Shown piece after piece: positions 19,443 to 29,917 of a stretch of 64,000 nt of DNA. The notes beneath the pieces are model-generated. The model saw nothing but the letters and a program-made list of their open reading frames with translations, was not told the DNA's origin and made no database searches. Location of the stretch: NCBI GenBank assembly GCA_022823775.1, contig JAJEHI010000158.1, positions 1 to 64,000 on the forward strand, read 5' to 3'. This stretch comes from Defluviicoccus sp. (GTDB taxonomy: Bacteria; Pseudomonadota; Alphaproteobacteria; MPNO01). The translations under genes and the position numbers were made by a program. Each line of letters starts with the position of its first letter. Position 1 is the stretch's first letter.

Positions 19443-20686
19443 TATTCTCGCCCTTCGAGCGCATGATCGCGATGCGCTACCTGCGCGCCAGGCGCGAAGA
19501 GGGCTTCATATCGGTCATCGCGGGTTTCTCGCTTGCCGGCATCGCCCTTGGAGTCGGCACGCTGATCGTCGTCATGTCCGTGATGAACGGTTTCCGGGCC
19601 GAGCTCATGTCCAAGATCCTCGGGCTCAACGGCCATCTGGGGGTGCGCGCGGTGAGCGGTTCGCTCCAGGAGTTCGATCCGCTGGCGAAACGGCTCCGGA
19701 GCGTTCCCGGTGTCGTCAGCGTCACGCCGATCGTCGAAGGGCAGGTGATGGCGGCCGCCAACGGGGTGGCCGGCGGCGCCCTCGTCCGGGCGCTGCGACC
19801 GGACGATCTCAGGGCGCGGCGCATCGTCGCCGATAACATCCGCGGCGGCAGCCTCGACGATTTCCAGGGTCGAAGCGCCGTGATGGTCGGCGAAAATTTC
19901 GCACGGCGCTTCGGGCTCTCTCCCGGCTCCAAATTGCGGCTGATCTCGCCGCAATCCAAAACGACCGCCTTCGGGTCCGTACCCCGCATCAAGACGTACG
20001 AGGTCGCCGCGATCTTCCACCTCGGCATGTTCCAGTACGACAACGGTTTCGTGTTCATGCCGCTCGAAGCGGCCCAGCTCTATTTCCGGACCGGATCGGG
20101 AGTGAGCCAGCTCGAGGTCTTCGTGGAAGACCCCGACAGGCTGAGCGACATCAAGGGCCTGATCGAGGAGCGGGCGGAGCGCGAGCTTCGACTGATCGAC
20201 TGGCGGCAGACCAACGCCACCTTCTTCAACGCGGTGGAGGTGGAACGGAACGTGATGTTCCTGATCCTCACGCTGATCATCCTGGTGGCCGCCTTCAACA
20301 TCGTTTCCAGCCTCATCATGCTCGTGAAGGACAAGGGATCGGCCATCGCGATCCTGAGGACGATGGGGGCGAGCCGGGCCGCGGTGATGCGGATTTTCCT
20401 GCTCGCCGGCGCCTCGATCGGTATCGTCGGAACCGCGATCGGCTTCGCGCTGGGTCTGGCCTTCGCGAGCAATATCGAGACCATCCGCCGCTGGCTGGAA
20501 GGCCTTTCCGGCACCGATCTCTTCTCCGCCGAGATCTATTTCCTTTCCAGGCTGCCCTCCCGGGTCGAGACCGGGGACGTGGTCCTCGTCGTCGGAATGT
20601 CGATCGTCCTGTCGCTGCTGGCAACGCTTTATCCGGCGTGGCGGGCTGCCCGCCTCGATCCCGTGGAAGCGCTCCGCTATGAGTGA
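19439..20686 (+). CDS. lolC: Lipoprotein-releasing system membrane protein LolC/E
   Basis: Inner-membrane subunit of the Lol ABC system that releases lipoproteins for transfer to the outer membrane. The protein has 415 residues: one N-terminal membrane helix (about 21-45), a large periplasmic domain, and three C-terminal helices of the FtsX-like fold. Alphaproteobacteria usually have one LolC/E-type gene forming a homodimer, and only one is present here. It starts with GTG overlapping the proS stop and is coupled to lolD by an 8-base overlap. Confidence 0.94.
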   Translation: MIFSPFERMIAMRYLRARREEGFISVIAGFSLAGIALGVGTLIVVMSVMNGFRAELMSKILGLNGHLGVRAVSGSLQEFDPLAKRLRSVPGVVSVTPIVEGQVMAAANGVAGGALVRALRPDDLRARRIVADNIRGGSLDDFQGRSAVMVGENFARRFGLSPGSKLRLISPQSKTTAFGSVPRIKTYEVAAIFHLGMFQYDNGFVFMPLEAAQLYFRTGSGVSQLEVFVEDPDRLSDIKGLIEERAERELRLIDWRQTNATFFNAVEVERNVMFLILTLIILVAAFNIVSSLIMLVKDKGSAIAILRTMGASRAAVMRIFLLAGASIGIVGTAIGFALGLAFASNIETIRRWLEGLSGTDLFSAEIYFLSRLPSRVETGDVVLVVGMSIVLSLLATLYPAWRAARLDPVEALRYE

Positions 20687-21368
20687 CCCGGCGCCCGCCG
20701 TCGCCTTGCAGAAGGTGGCCAGGACCTACCGTCAGGCCAGTGCCGGCCTCGAGGTCCTGAAATCGGTGAGCCTTTCGGTCATGCCGGGGGAAATCGTCGC
20801 CGTCGTCGGACCCTCCGGAGCCGGCAAGTCGACGCTGCTGCATATCGCCGGCCTGCTCGACAGGCCTTCCGCCGGCTCGGTCTTCTTCGCCGGCGAGGAC
20901 TGCACCGGGATCGGCGACGACCGGCGCACGGCGATCCGGCGCGGCGGCATCGGATTCGTCTACCAGTTCCATCACTTGCTGCCCGAGTTCTCGGCACTGG
21001 AGAACATCGTGCTGCCCCAGATGATCGCCGGGCGCTCCCGCCGGGAAGCGGCCCTGCATGCACGCGAGTTGCTGGAACGGATCGGCCTCGCCGAGCGCGC
21101 GACGCACCGGCCCGCGCGGCTGTCGGGCGGGGAGCAGCAGCGGGTCGCTATCGCCCGCGCGCTCGCCAACCGCCCCAGGGTTCTGATCGCCGACGAGCCG
21201 ACCGGGAACCTCGATCCGCAAACGGCCTCGTCGGTCTTCGAAATGCTCCTCGCGGCGGTCCGGAACCGGGGCGTCGCCGCCCTGATCGCGACCCACAATA
21301 TCGAGCTCGCCGGCAGGATGGACCGGCGCCTGGTGTTGCGGGACGGCACCGTCCGGCCGGAGAAATAA
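20679..21368 (+). CDS. lolD: Lipoprotein-releasing system ATP-binding protein LolD
   Basis: ATPase of the Lol lipoprotein exporter. The protein has 229 residues. Walker [10 protein letters not shown] is at 44-52, the LolD-type loop [17 protein letters not shown] starts at about 92, signature [15 protein letters not shown] at about 148, Walker [13 protein letters not shown] at about 168. It overlaps lolC and is followed by an 84-base gap before dnaE. Confidence 0.96.
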   Translation: MSDPAPAVALQKVARTYRQASAGLEVLKSVSLSVMPGEIVAVVGPSGAGKSTLLHIAGLLDRPSAGSVFFAGEDCTGIGDDRRTAIRRGGIGFVYQFHHLLPEFSALENIVLPQMIAGRSRREAALHARELLERIGLAERATHRPARLSGGEQQRVAIARALANRPRVLIADEPTGNLDPQTASSVFEMLLAAVRNRGVAALIATHNIELAGRMDRRLVLRDGTVRPEK

Positions 21369-21452
21369 TCCACAAACCGCTATGCCGTCCGAGTGGCGAT
21401 TCGGCGCCGCGCGTGGAATCCTTCGGTCCCGATTCCAGATCGTACGCACCCC

Positions 21453-24400
21453 ATGCCCCACGCCGATTTCGTCCATCTCAGGGTCCACACGCCCTATTCG
21501 CTGTCCGAGGGGGCGATCAAGATCGCCGATCTCGTGAAGCTCTGCGTCGACGAGGCCATGCCGGCCGTGGCGGTGACCGACACCAACAATCTCTTCGGCG
21601 CGCTCGAATTCGCGATGGCGGCTGCCGCGGAGGGGATTCAGCCGATAATCGGCTGTCAGATCGCGGTCGCCCCGATGGAAGCGGATGCCGGGTCACGGGC
21701 GAACGGCCGCATGGGCGCCCGTTCCGGACGCAAGGAAAGACGCGATTTCCTGGTCCTTCTGGTGCAGGACGAGGAGGGATACCGGAACCTCATGGCGCTG
21801 GTGTCGAAGGCGTTCCTGGAATCCGAGGCTGGCGATCCGCACGTTTCTTTCCGGGATGTCGCTCTGCACGCATCGGGGCTGATGGCGCTTACCGCCGGCG
21901 CTTCCGGCGCGCTCGGCCGGCTTCTCGCGGACGGGCAGGTGCAGAAGGCGAGCGGCGCGCTCCAACAACTCCGGGACGCGTTTCCGGGCCGGCTTTATGT
22001 CGAGCTCACCCGCCACGGCGAGGAGATCGAACGGCGCATAGAGGACGACCTGATCGACCTCGCCATGACCCACGACCTGCCCCTCGTGGCGACCAACGAG
22101 GCCTATTTCGCGGATGCCTCCATGCACGAAGCGCATGACGCGCTTCTCTGCATCGCCCAAGGCACCCACGTCGCCGAACAGGAACGGCGTCGTCTGACGA
22201 CGGACCACCGTTTCCGCGGCGCGGCGGAAATGCGCGCGCTGTTCGCCGATTTGCCGGAGGCGCTGGATAACACGCTGGCCATCGCCAGGCGCTGCGCGTT
22301 CATGCCCGAACCGCGCGAGCCCATCCTCCCGCGCTTCGAGACCTCGCGGGGAGAAGCCGAGGCGGAGGCCTTGACCGCCGCCGCGCGGGCGGGCCTCGAA
22401 GCGCGTCTCGAAGCGAGCGTCTATCCGGCGGACGCGACGGCCGAAGAGCGGGAAGACGCGGCGAAGCCCTATCGCGAGCGTCTGGCTTTCGAGCTCCGGA
22501 CCATCATCGACATGGGCTTTCCGGGCTACTTCCTGATCGTCGCCGATTTCATCCAGTGGGCCAAGAAACAGGGGATTCCCGTCGGTCCCGGCCGCGGTTC
22601 GGGCGCGGGGTCGGTGGTTGCCTGGGCGCTCACCATCACCGACCTCGACCCGCTGCGCTTCGGGCTCCTCTTCGAGCGTTTCCTGAACCCGGACCGGGTG
22701 TCCATGCCCGACTTCGACATCGATTTCTGCCAGGACCGCCGGGACGAGGTGATCCGCTACGTCCAGGACAAGTACGGCGCCGACCGGGTGGCCCAGATCG
22801 TCACCTTCGGGACGCTGCAGGCGCGCGCCGCGATCCGCGACGTGGGGCGCGTTCTCGGCATGCCGTACGGCCAGGTCGACCGGATTTCGAAGCTGGTGCC
22901 GTTCAACCCCGCGCACCCGCCGACCCTCGCCGAAGCGCTCGAGAAGGAACCGCAGCTGAGGGAAATCCGCGCCGGCGACGAACAGGTGGCGAAACTGCTC
23001 GATCTTGCGATGGCGCTGGAAGGCCTCTACCGCCACACATCGACCCATGCGGCCGGCGTGGTCATCGGCGACCGGCCGCTGACCGACCTCGTCCCGCTCT
23101 ACCGGGACCCGCGCTCGGACCTCCCGGCGACCCAGTTCTCGATGAAGTACGCCGAGCTCTCGGGCCTGGTGAAATTCGACTTCCTGGGTCTCAAGACGCT
23201 GACCGTTCTTCACCGCGCGCTCGAGCGAATGCCGGAGAACGCGCGGCCCGACCTGCTCGCCCTGCCGCTCGACGACGGAAAGACCTACGACATGCTCGGC
23301 CGCGGCGACACGGCGGGCGTGTTCCAGATGGAAAGCGCGGGGATGCGCGACGCGTTGCGCCAGATGAAGCCCGACAGCTTCGGAGACCTCATCGCGCTCG
23401 TCGCCCTCTACCGTCCCGGGCCGATGGACAATATCCCGCGCTACAACGGCTGCAAGCACGGCCACGAGCAGCCGGATTACCTGCATCCCGACCTGGAAGA
23501 CATCCTCCGCGAGACGTTCGGGGTGATCATCTACCAGGAACAGGTCATGCAGATCGCCCAGAAGCTCTCGGGCTTCAGCCTCGCCCGGGCCGACCTGCTG
23601 CGGCGTGCGATGGGCAAGAAGATCCAGGCCGAAATGGATGCCCAGCGCGATGCCTTCGTCGACGGCGCAGTCGCCCGCGGGGTGGACGAGGCGAAAGCGA
23701 GGCAGATCTTCGATCAGGTGGACAAGTTCGCCGGCTACGGCTTCAACAAGTCCCACGCGGCGGCCTATGCGCTGATCGCCTATCAGACAGCCTGGCTCAA
23801 GGCCAACCACCCGGTGGAATTCTTCGCCGCGCTGATGACCATGGATCTCGGCAACACCGACAAGCTCGCGGCGATCCGCCAGGAACTCCAGAGGCTGGAC
23901 ATCCCCTTGCTGCCGCCCGACGTCAACCGCTCGGAGGCGACATTCGCCGTCGAGGTCGTTCGCAACGGCAACGAGACGAAGGCGATCCGATACGCGCTCG
24001 CGGCAATCCGGAGGGTCGGCGAACAGGCGATGGCCGATCTCGCGGACGAACGCCGGTCCGGCGGCCCCTTCGAGGACGAGTTCGATTTCGCCCAACGGCT
24101 CGGCGGGGTGCTCGCGAACCGCCAACAGCTCGAAAACCTGGTTCGCGCCGGCGCGCTCGACTCCCTGAACCCCAACCGGCGACAGGTCTTCGAAACCATC
24201 GACCGCCTCGTCCGTCTCGGCCAGGCAGCCGCTCAGGACCGGGAAAGCAACCAGACGAGCCTCTTCGGGAAAAACGGGGAAGGGATGCCGCCCGTCGAGA
24301 CGCGCCGCCCGGATGTCGACGACTGGACCGCGATGGAACGCCTCGACCACGAGTTCGATGCGGTCGGGTTCTATCTCTCCGCCCATCCCCTGGACGCGTA

Positions 24401-24947
24401 CGAACGCCGGCTGAAACGCCTTGGCGCGGTCCCGTACGGCGAGATCGCGCGCGGCGGGCGGGCGGGGACCTGCAAGCTCGCCGGGATCGTCGCGTCGCGG
24501 CAGGAACGCACTTCGTCGAAGGGAAGCCGGTTCGCTTATGTCGGCCTCACCGACTCGTCCGGTTCTTTCGAGGTCGTGGTGTTCAGCGACCTTCTCGTCC
24601 AGTCGCGCGACCTGCTGGACACCAACGGCCGGGTGCTCATCTCCGCCGAGTCGCGCGCGGAGGGGGACGGGGTCCGGCTGATCGCGCAACGCATCGAGCC
24701 GCTCGATCCGGCGATCGAGGGGATGGAGACGGGCCTGCTGGTGCGGGTGACCGATCCTGCCTGCCTCGAAACCCTCAAGTCCGAGATCGCCGGGTGGAAG
24801 CGGGGACGCGGCCGGGTCAGCCTGGTGATCGACATCGAAAGCGAACGGGAAGTCGAATTGAAGCTCCCCGAACGCTACAGCGTGCCGGCGGACGGCTTGC
24901 CGGCGCTCGGGGCGCTGGCCGGCGTCGGCGAAATCAGCGAAATCTGA
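21453..24947 (+). CDS. dnaE: DNA polymerase III subunit alpha
   Basis: Replicative polymerase catalytic subunit, 1164 residues, matching the usual DnaE length. It has an N-terminal PHP domain (FVHLRVHTPYSLSEGAIKI from residue 6), the polymerase palm with the catalytic acidic motif PDFDIDFCQDRRDEVIRYV at about residues 416-434, and GPGRGSGAGSVVAWAL before it. The fingers, beta-clamp-binding region (QTSLF near residue 936) and C-terminal OB fold follow. The ATG at 21453 puts the PHP domain at the expected place. An in-frame start 60 bases earlier adds residues that look unrelated. Confidence 0.97.
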   Translation: MPHADFVHLRVHTPYSLSEGAIKIADLVKLCVDEAMPAVAVTDTNNLFGALEFAMAAAAEGIQPIIGCQIAVAPMEADAGSRANGRMGARSGRKERRDFLVLLVQDEEGYRNLMALVSKAFLESEAGDPHVSFRDVALHASGLMALTAGASGALGRLLADGQVQKASGALQQLRDAFPGRLYVELTRHGEEIERRIEDDLIDLAMTHDLPLVATNEAYFADASMHEAHDALLCIAQGTHVAEQERRRLTTDHRFRGAAEMRALFADLPEALDNTLAIARRCAFMPEPREPILPRFETSRGEAEAEALTAAARAGLEARLEASVYPADATAEEREDAAKPYRERLAFELRTIIDMGFPGYFLIVADFIQWAKKQGIPVGPGRGSGAGSVVAWALTITDLDPLRFGLLFERFLNPDRVSMPDFDIDFCQDRRDEVIRYVQDKYGADRVAQIVTFGTLQARAAIRDVGRVLGMPYGQVDRISKLVPFNPAHPPTLAEALEKEPQLREIRAGDEQVAKLLDLAMALEGLYRHTSTHAAGVVIGDRPLTDLVPLYRDPRSDLPATQFSMKYAELSGLVKFDFLGLKTLTVLHRALERMPENARPDLLALPLDDGKTYDMLGRGDTAGVFQMESAGMRDALRQMKPDSFGDLIALVALYRPGPMDNIPRYNGCKHGHEQPDYLHPDLEDILRETFGVIIYQEQVMQIAQKLSGFSLARADLLRRAMGKKIQAEMDAQRDAFVDGAVARGVDEAKARQIFDQVDKFAGYGFNKSHAAAYALIAYQTAWLKANHPVEFFAALMTMDLGNTDKLAAIRQELQRLDIPLLPPDVNRSEATFAVEVVRNGNETKAIRYALAAIRRVGEQAMADLADERRSGGPFEDEFDFAQRLGGVLANRQQLENLVRAGALDSLNPNRRQVFETIDRLVRLGQAAAQDRESNQTSLFGKNGEGMPPVETRRPDVDDWTAMERLDHEFDAVGFYLSAHPLDAYERRLKRLGAVPYGEIARGGRAGTCKLAGIVASRQERTSSKGSRFAYVGLTDSSGSFEVVVFSDLLVQSRDLLDTNGRVLISAESRAEGDGVRLIAQRIEPLDPAIEGMETGLLVRVTDPACLETLKSEIAGWKRGRGRVSLVIDIESEREVELKLPERYSVPADGLPALGALAGVGEISEI

Positions 24948-24980
24948 GGCGGGGCGGCGCGACGGAGACCCCGATTTCGC

Positions 24981-25009
24981 TTGCGAACCGGACCCGGCGG
25001 GTTTATCAC
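24981..25009 (+). promoter_or_regulatory. Candidate rpsB promoter
   Basis: TTGCGA (24981-24986) and TATCAC (25004-25009) are spaced by 17 bases. Transcription would begin near 25016, giving a leader of about 125 bases that contains both hairpins described below. It lies between the dnaE stop and rpsB. Confidence 0.55.
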
Positions 25010-25040
25010 AACCGCGCTTCGTAGAACGCACGCGGGCACG

Positions 25041-25060
25041 GGAAGGCGGGACCGCCTTCC
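25041..25060 (+). promoter_or_regulatory. Leader hairpin 1 upstream of rpsB
   Basis: GGAAGGCGG at 25041-25049 is repeated inverted as CCGCCTTCC at 25052-25060. In RNA this gives a 7-8 pair stem with a small GC-rich loop. No T-run follows, so it is not a simple terminator. Confidence 0.5.
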
Positions 25061-25068
25061 ATCCGGTC

Positions 25069-25101
25069 GGCGGAGGAAACGGCCGCATCGTTTCCTCCGC
25101 C
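25069..25101 (+). promoter_or_regulatory. Leader hairpin 2 upstream of rpsB
   Basis: A perfect 13-base-pair inverted repeat, arms 25069-25081 and 25089-25101, with a 7-base loop GCCGCAT. It ends 40 bases before the rpsB ATG and has no T-run. Possible roles are binding of ribosomal protein S2 for autoregulation or mRNA stabilisation. This is inference from position. Confidence 0.55.
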
Positions 25102-25141
25102 GCACGCCCGCGGAGGGAAAACCGGACAAGGAAAAACGATC

Positions 25142-26041
25142 ATGGCAATGCCCGAGTTCACCATGCGCCAACTGCTGGAGGCCGGCGTCCATTTCGGCCA
25201 CCACACGAAGCGCTGGAACCCCAAGATGTCGCCTTACATCTTCGGCGTCAGGAACGGAATCCACATCATCGACCTGCAACAGACGATGCCGATGCTTTAT
25301 GCGGCGTTGTCCGCGGTTCGCGAAGTCACGGCGGCGGGCGGACGGATACTGTTCGTCGGAACGAAGCGTCAGGCGAGCGACCTGATCGCGGATGCCGCGG
25401 GACGTTGCGGCCAGTACTTCGTCAACCACCGCTGGCTCGGCGGGACCCTGACCAACTGGAAGACCATCACCGCGTCGATCCAGCGCCTGCGCGATCTCGA
25501 CGAGACCCTCGATACCGAGGAGAGCGGGCTGACCAAGAAGGAACTTCTGGGCCTTACCCGCGAGCGGGAAAAACTCCAGCGCGCGCTGGGCGGCATCAAG
25601 GAAATGGGCGGCCTTCCCGACATCCTGTTCGTCGTCGACACGAACAAGGAAGCGATCGCGATCAAGGAGGCGAAGAAGCTCAACATCCCGGTGGTGGGCA
25701 TCATCGACAGCAACTCCGACCCGGACGGCATCTCGTACGCGATTCCCGGGAACGACGACGCGATTCGCTCGATCGCGCTGTATTGCGACCTCGTCTCCAG
25801 GGCGGTGCTCGACGGCCTGCAGCAGGAAGCGATCGCGAGCGGCAGCGACATCGGCGAATCGGAGGAGGCGCCCGTCGAGGACCTCCCGGAGGGTGTCGAG
25901 GCGCAAGGCGAGAGCGAGCCTACGGAAGCTTCGGAGACCGGAGACGCCGAGCCGGCGCCCGAGCCCGAGCCCGTTACTGAAGCCGGGGACCCGGCGGCCG
26001 AGCCCGCCGCGGCGGTGGAGGAGGGTGCGGCCCCCGCCTGA
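25142..26041 (+). CDS. rpsB: 30S ribosomal protein S2
   Basis: Small-subunit protein needed for binding of S1 and mRNA docking. The protein has 299 residues. The core (1-~235) starts [22 protein letters not shown] and carries the expected [11 protein letters not shown] segment. Residues ~238-299 form an acidic, Glu/Pro/Ala-rich tail absent from E. coli S2 (241 residues). Such tails are common in alphaproteobacterial S2. An AAGGA site precedes the ATG. tsf follows after 78 bases. Confidence 0.97.
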   Translation: MAMPEFTMRQLLEAGVHFGHHTKRWNPKMSPYIFGVRNGIHIIDLQQTMPMLYAALSAVREVTAAGGRILFVGTKRQASDLIADAAGRCGQYFVNHRWLGGTLTNWKTITASIQRLRDLDETLDTEESGLTKKELLGLTREREKLQRALGGIKEMGGLPDILFVVDTNKEAIAIKEAKKLNIPVVGIIDSNSDPDGISYAIPGNDDAIRSIALYCDLVSRAVLDGLQQEAIASGSDIGESEEAPVEDLPEGVEAQGESEPTEASETGDAEPAPEPEPVTEAGDPAAEPAAAVEEGAAPA

Positions 26042-26119
26042 CGAGGGCCGCCCGCGTCCGCGGGAGGCATTGTTTGACATCGGGCCCGTCCAGGGTTTCC
26101 GAAAGCCGAAGAGGACACG

Positions 26120-27040
26120 ATGGCGCAGATTACCGCGGCCCTGGTCAAGACGCTTCGCGACAAGACCGGCGCCGGCATGATGGATTGCAAGAAGGCCCTG
26201 ACCGAGGCGGCGGGAGATATCGACGACGCGGTCGACTGGCTGCGCAAGAACGGACTCGCCGCGGCGGCCAAGAAAGCCGGGCGCGTCGCCGCGGAAGGTT
26301 TGGTCGCGGTCGCTACCGAGGGCAACCGGGGCGCGGTGGTCGAGGTCAACGCCGAGACGGATTTCGTCGGCCGCAACGAAGAGTTCCAGAATTTCGTGCG
26401 GGACGTGGCCGTTATCGCGCTGCGGACGGACGGTTCGGTCGATGCCTTGGGCGAGGCCGCAATGGGCGAGGGGACGGTCGCTTCCCAACTCACCGACCTG
26501 ATCGCCAAGATCGGCGAAAACATGTCGATACGGCGCGTCGAGCGGCTTTCGGTCGCAAGCGGTGCGGTGGGCACCTACGTTCACAACAGCGTCGCGCCGG
26601 GGCTCGGGCGAATCGGAGTGCTGGTCGGTCTCGAATCGCCGGACGGCTCGGAGCGCCTCGACGGGTTCGCGCGCCAGCTTGCGATGCACGTGGCGGCGGC
26701 AAGCCCGCAGTGGACCTGGATCGAGGCCATCGACCCTGCCTCGCTCGACCGCGAGCGGGCGGTATTGACCGAGCAGGCGCGCGCCAGCGGGCGGCCGGAC
26801 AATATCGTCGAGAAGATGGTCGAGGGCCGGCTGAAGAAGTTCTACGAAGAGTCGGTCCTCCTGGAGCAGACATTCGTCATCGACGGCGAATCCAAGGTTT
26901 CCAAGGCTATCGAGGCCCTCGCCGGCGACATCGATGCGCCGGTGTCGGTGACCGGCTTTCATCGCTTCATGCTGGGCGAGGGCATCGAGAAGAAGGAAGA
27001 CGATTTCGCGGCCGAGGTGGCGGCAACGGCCGGCGTCTGA
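26120..27040 (+). CDS. tsf: Elongation factor Ts
   Basis: Nucleotide exchange factor for EF-Tu. The protein has 306 residues. The N-terminal [18 protein letters not shown] block (about 10-27) and [10 protein letters not shown] (about 80-89), which contacts EF-Tu, are intact. An AAGAGGA ribosome site lies just upstream. It is probably co-transcribed with rpsB. Confidence 0.97.
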   Translation: MAQITAALVKTLRDKTGAGMMDCKKALTEAAGDIDDAVDWLRKNGLAAAAKKAGRVAAEGLVAVATEGNRGAVVEVNAETDFVGRNEEFQNFVRDVAVIALRTDGSVDALGEAAMGEGTVASQLTDLIAKIGENMSIRRVERLSVASGAVGTYVHNSVAPGLGRIGVLVGLESPDGSERLDGFARQLAMHVAAASPQWTWIEAIDPASLDRERAVLTEQARASGRPDNIVEKMVEGRLKKFYEESVLLEQTFVIDGESKVSKAIEALAGDIDAPVSVTGFHRFMLGEGIEKKEDDFAAEVAATAGV

Positions 27041-27093
27041 TCGGTCGACCCGAGCGCCCCTCCGCCCGGAAACGAAAAGAGGCCGTCCGGACC

Positions 27094-27825
27094 GTGACCT
27101 ACCGGCGCATACTGCTCAAGCTTTCCGGAGAGGCCCTGATGGGGCCCGGGCAGTATGGGCTGGATCCCTCCACCGTCGAGCGCATCGCTTTGGAGGTCCG
27201 CTCGGTGGTGGGGGTCGGCGTCGAACTCTGCATCGTGATCGGCGGCGGCAATATATTTCGCGGCGTCACCGGCACCGCGCAGGGCATGGACCAAGCGACG
27301 GCCGACTATATCGGCATGCTGGCAACGGTGATGAACGCGCTCGCCCTCCAGGGCGTTCTGGAACAGCACGGCGTCGTCACCAGGGTGCTCTCCGCGATCC
27401 GCATGGAATCGGTATGCGAACCCTATATTCGCAGGCGCGCGATCCGGCACATGGAGAAGGGCCGCGTGGTCATCTTCGCCGCGGGCACCGGCAACCCGTT
27501 CTTCACCACCGATACCGCGGCCGCGCTCAGGGCCAGCGAGATGGGCTGCGACGCGCTCTTCAAGGGCACCCAGGTGGACGGGGTGTATTCCGCCGATCCA
27601 AAACTCGATCGCGACGCGGTGCGCTACGACAGGCTGAGCTATCTCGACGTCCTGTCGCGCGACCTCAAGGTGATGGACGCGTCGGCGATCTCGCTGGCGC
27701 GTGAAAACGGGATACCAATTCTGGTGTTTTCGCTTCAAACTTCGGGGGCGCTCGCCGACATCGTCGCGGGCGACGGTATGTACACCTTGATCGCCGAAGG
27801 GGACCAGAGCCGTGGCGGATCCTGA
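27094..27825 (+). CDS. pyrH: Uridylate kinase
   Basis: Phosphorylates UMP to UDP. The protein has 243 residues of the amino-acid kinase fold: [15 protein letters not shown] at 3-17, IGGGNIFRG at about 48-56, [13 protein letters not shown] at about 131-143. GTG at 27094 gives the standard PyrH N-terminus. Longer in-frame extensions run through tsf and are not plausible. It overlaps frr by 14 bases. Confidence 0.96.
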   Translation: MTYRRILLKLSGEALMGPGQYGLDPSTVERIALEVRSVVGVGVELCIVIGGGNIFRGVTGTAQGMDQATADYIGMLATVMNALALQGVLEQHGVVTRVLSAIRMESVCEPYIRRRAIRHMEKGRVVIFAAGTGNPFFTTDTAAALRASEMGCDALFKGTQVDGVYSADPKLDRDAVRYDRLSYLDVLSRDLKVMDASAISLARENGIPILVFSLQTSGALADIVAGDGMYTLIAEGDQSRGGS

Positions 27826-28369
27826 AATAGCCGATATCGAAAGGCGGATGAACGGCGCCGTCGAGGCGCTCCGGCGCGAATTCGCGGGACTCCGGACGGG
27901 CCGGGCCTCGGCCGCCCTTCTTGAGCCGCTGACCGTCGAGGCCTATGGCAGCAAGATGCCGATAAACCAGGTCGGAACCATCGGGGTTCCGGACCCGAGG
28001 ATGCTGACCGTCCAGGTGTGGGATCAAAGCCAGGTCGGCGCGGTCGAAAAGGCGATTCGCGATTCGGGTCTCGGGCTCAATCCCCAGACCGAAGGCAACG
28101 TGATCAGGGTTCCGATCCCGCAACTCACCGAGGAACGCCGCGTCGAGCTCACCAAGGTCGCGAACAAATATGCCGAACAGGCCCGGGTCGCGGTCCGCAA
28201 CGTCCGGCGCGACGGCATCGACCGGTTCAGAAAAATGGAAAAAGGCGGCGAGATTTCGCAAGACGAACAGCGCGCCTGGTCGACCGAAATCCAGGAGCTG
28301 ACGGACACGACCGTCGCCGAGATCGACGAGGCGCTGTCCGTCAAGGAGGCGGAGATTCTACAGGTTTGA
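27812..28369 (+). CDS. frr: Ribosome recycling factor
   Basis: Splits post-termination ribosomes together with EF-G. It has 185 residues, the standard length. The family core [21 protein letters not shown] (about 27-47) and the C-terminal helical segment [13 protein letters not shown] are present. GTG start inside pyrH. uppS follows after 5 bases. Confidence 0.97.
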   Translation: MADPEIADIERRMNGAVEALRREFAGLRTGRASAALLEPLTVEAYGSKMPINQVGTIGVPDPRMLTVQVWDQSQVGAVEKAIRDSGLGLNPQTEGNVIRVPIPQLTEERRVELTKVANKYAEQARVAVRNVRRDGIDRFRKMEKGGEISQDEQRAWSTEIQELTDTTVAEIDEALSVKEAEILQV

Positions 28370-28374
28370 CCGCG

Positions 28375-29109
28375 ATGGAGCCCGCGTACTCATACTCCGA
28401 CGAAGCGCCGCCGACCCATGTCGCGGTGATCATGGACGGCAACGGGCGCTGGGCCGAATCCCGGGGCCTCGATCGGGCCGCCGGGCACCAGGAGGGGATG
28501 GAGGCGGCCCGGCGCGCGGTCACGAGCGCGGCGGAGCTCGGTATCTCCTACCTGACGCTCTACGGGTTCTCGAACGAGAACTGGAACCGGCCGGCGCGGG
28601 AAATCGAGGACCTGATGGGCCTCCTGCGGCGTTATCTTCGACAGGAAGTCGAAGAGCTCGATCGCCAGAGCGTCCGGATCCTCTTCATCGGCGACCGCTC
28701 TCGGCTCGCGGACGACATCGTCGCCTTGCTCAAGATGGCGGAGCAACGCACGCGGCGTAACTCCGGGCTCACGCTGACGATCGCGCTGAGCTACAGCGGA
28801 CGGCAGGAAATCACACAAGCGGCGCAACGGCTGGCCAGGCGGGCCGCATCCGGCGAAATCGATCCGGACGGTATCGACGAAGCCGCGCTCGGCCGTGAGT
28901 TGTTCACGGCGAACGTCCCCGACCCCGACCTCGTAATCCGCACCAGCGGAGAAAAGCGGATCAGCAACTTTCTTCTGTGGCAATGCGCCTATGCCGAGAT
29001 GGTGTTCCTGGATACGCTCTGGCCGGATTTTTCCCGCGAAGACTTCGTTGTCGCCGTTCGCGAATTCCATGGGCGCGACCGGCGGTTCGGGATGACCCGT
29101 GTCGGCTAG
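28375..29109 (+). CDS. uppS: Undecaprenyl diphosphate synthase
   Basis: Builds the C55 lipid carrier for peptidoglycan and surface glycans from isopentenyl and farnesyl diphosphate. The protein has 244 residues. The catalytic motif MDGNGRW is at 20-26, and the RTSGEKRISNFLLWQ substrate motif is at about 197-211. ATG at 28375 gives a short N-terminal extension before the motif. It overlaps cdsA by 11 bases. Confidence 0.96.
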   Translation: MEPAYSYSDEAPPTHVAVIMDGNGRWAESRGLDRAAGHQEGMEAARRAVTSAAELGISYLTLYGFSNENWNRPAREIEDLMGLLRRYLRQEVEELDRQSVRILFIGDRSRLADDIVALLKMAEQRTRRNSGLTLTIALSYSGRQEITQAAQRLARRAASGEIDPDGIDEAALGRELFTANVPDPDLVIRTSGEKRISNFLLWQCAYAEMVFLDTLWPDFSREDFVVAVREFHGRDRRFGMTRVG

Positions 29110-29917
29110 CCGGGTCCGCGCCGAGCTCGGAAAGCGAACCCTGTCCGCCCTGGTACTGGCGCCGGTCGCGCTCCTCGCGCTCTATTTGGGATCGCCCTTC
29201 ATCGAGATCGTCCTTACCGCGGCGGCGGTCGCGATGGCCTGGGAATGGGACCGCATCTGCGGGGAGCGTCGCTTCGGCCTCAGCGGCTGGGCGGTAATCC
29301 TCTGTCTCGCCGTGGCGGGCGTCGCGGCGTGGAGCCGGCGCTTCGACATCGTCAGCGCCGCGCTGGCGTTAGGCAGCGTCGCCGCCTATTGCGCCGCCGC
29401 GGCCTCGCGCCGAAACCATCCGGCCTGGATCTCGGCCGGGCCGATCGTCATAGGCGTGCCCTGCGCGGCGCTGATGTGGCTCCGCGGTCTTCCGATCGAC
29501 GGCTTCGAGACGGCTCTCTGGCTGATCGGAGCGATCTGGATCACCGATATTGCAGCGTTCGCCGTCGGCCGGCTCGTGGGCGGCGCCCGCCTTGCCCCAC
29601 GGATCAGCCCGCACAAGACGTGGTCCGGACTGCTCGGCGCCATCGCGGTGGCGGCGGTGTGGGGGCTCGTTTTCGCCGAGTGGACCGGCGCGCGGACTCC
29701 ATGGCTCCTGTGCCTGCTCGGCGCCAGCGCGGCCGTCGCGGCCCAGGCCGGAGATCTCGGCATTTCCTGCGTCAAGCGGCGCTTCGGGGTGAAGGATGCG
29801 AGCAACCTGATCCCGGGCCATGGCGGCGTGCTCGACCGGCTCGACGGTATGCTGATTACCGCCCCCGCGCTCGTCGCCCTGGTGCTGGCCAGCAATACGG
29901 GGATATTCGCATGGTGA
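29099..29917 (+). CDS. cdsA: Phosphatidate cytidylyltransferase
   Basis: Makes CDP-diacylglycerol from phosphatidate and CTP at the inner membrane. The protein has 272 residues with about eight membrane helices. The C-terminal family signature is seen as VKRRFGVKDASNLIPGHGGVLDRLDG at about 226-251. GTG start inside uppS. The stop overlaps the dxr ATG. Confidence 0.95.
   Translation: MSASRVRAELGKRTLSALVLAPVALLALYLGSPFIEIVLTAAAVAMAWEWDRICGERRFGLSGWAVILCLAVAGVAAWSRRFDIVSAALALGSVAAYCAAAASRRNHPAWISAGPIVIGVPCAALMWLRGLPIDGFETALWLIGAIWITDIAAFAVGRLVGGARLAPRISPHKTWSGLLGAIAVAAVWGLVFAEWTGARTPWLLCLLGASAAVAAQAGDLGISCVKRRFGVKDASNLIPGHGGVLDRLDGMLITAPALVALVLASNTGIFAW

Noticed and set aside
21693-25088. 1131-residue minus-strand open frame opposite dnaE
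   Set aside because: It lies wholly opposite a well-conserved polymerase gene and has the low-complexity composition typical of antisense frames in high-GC DNA.
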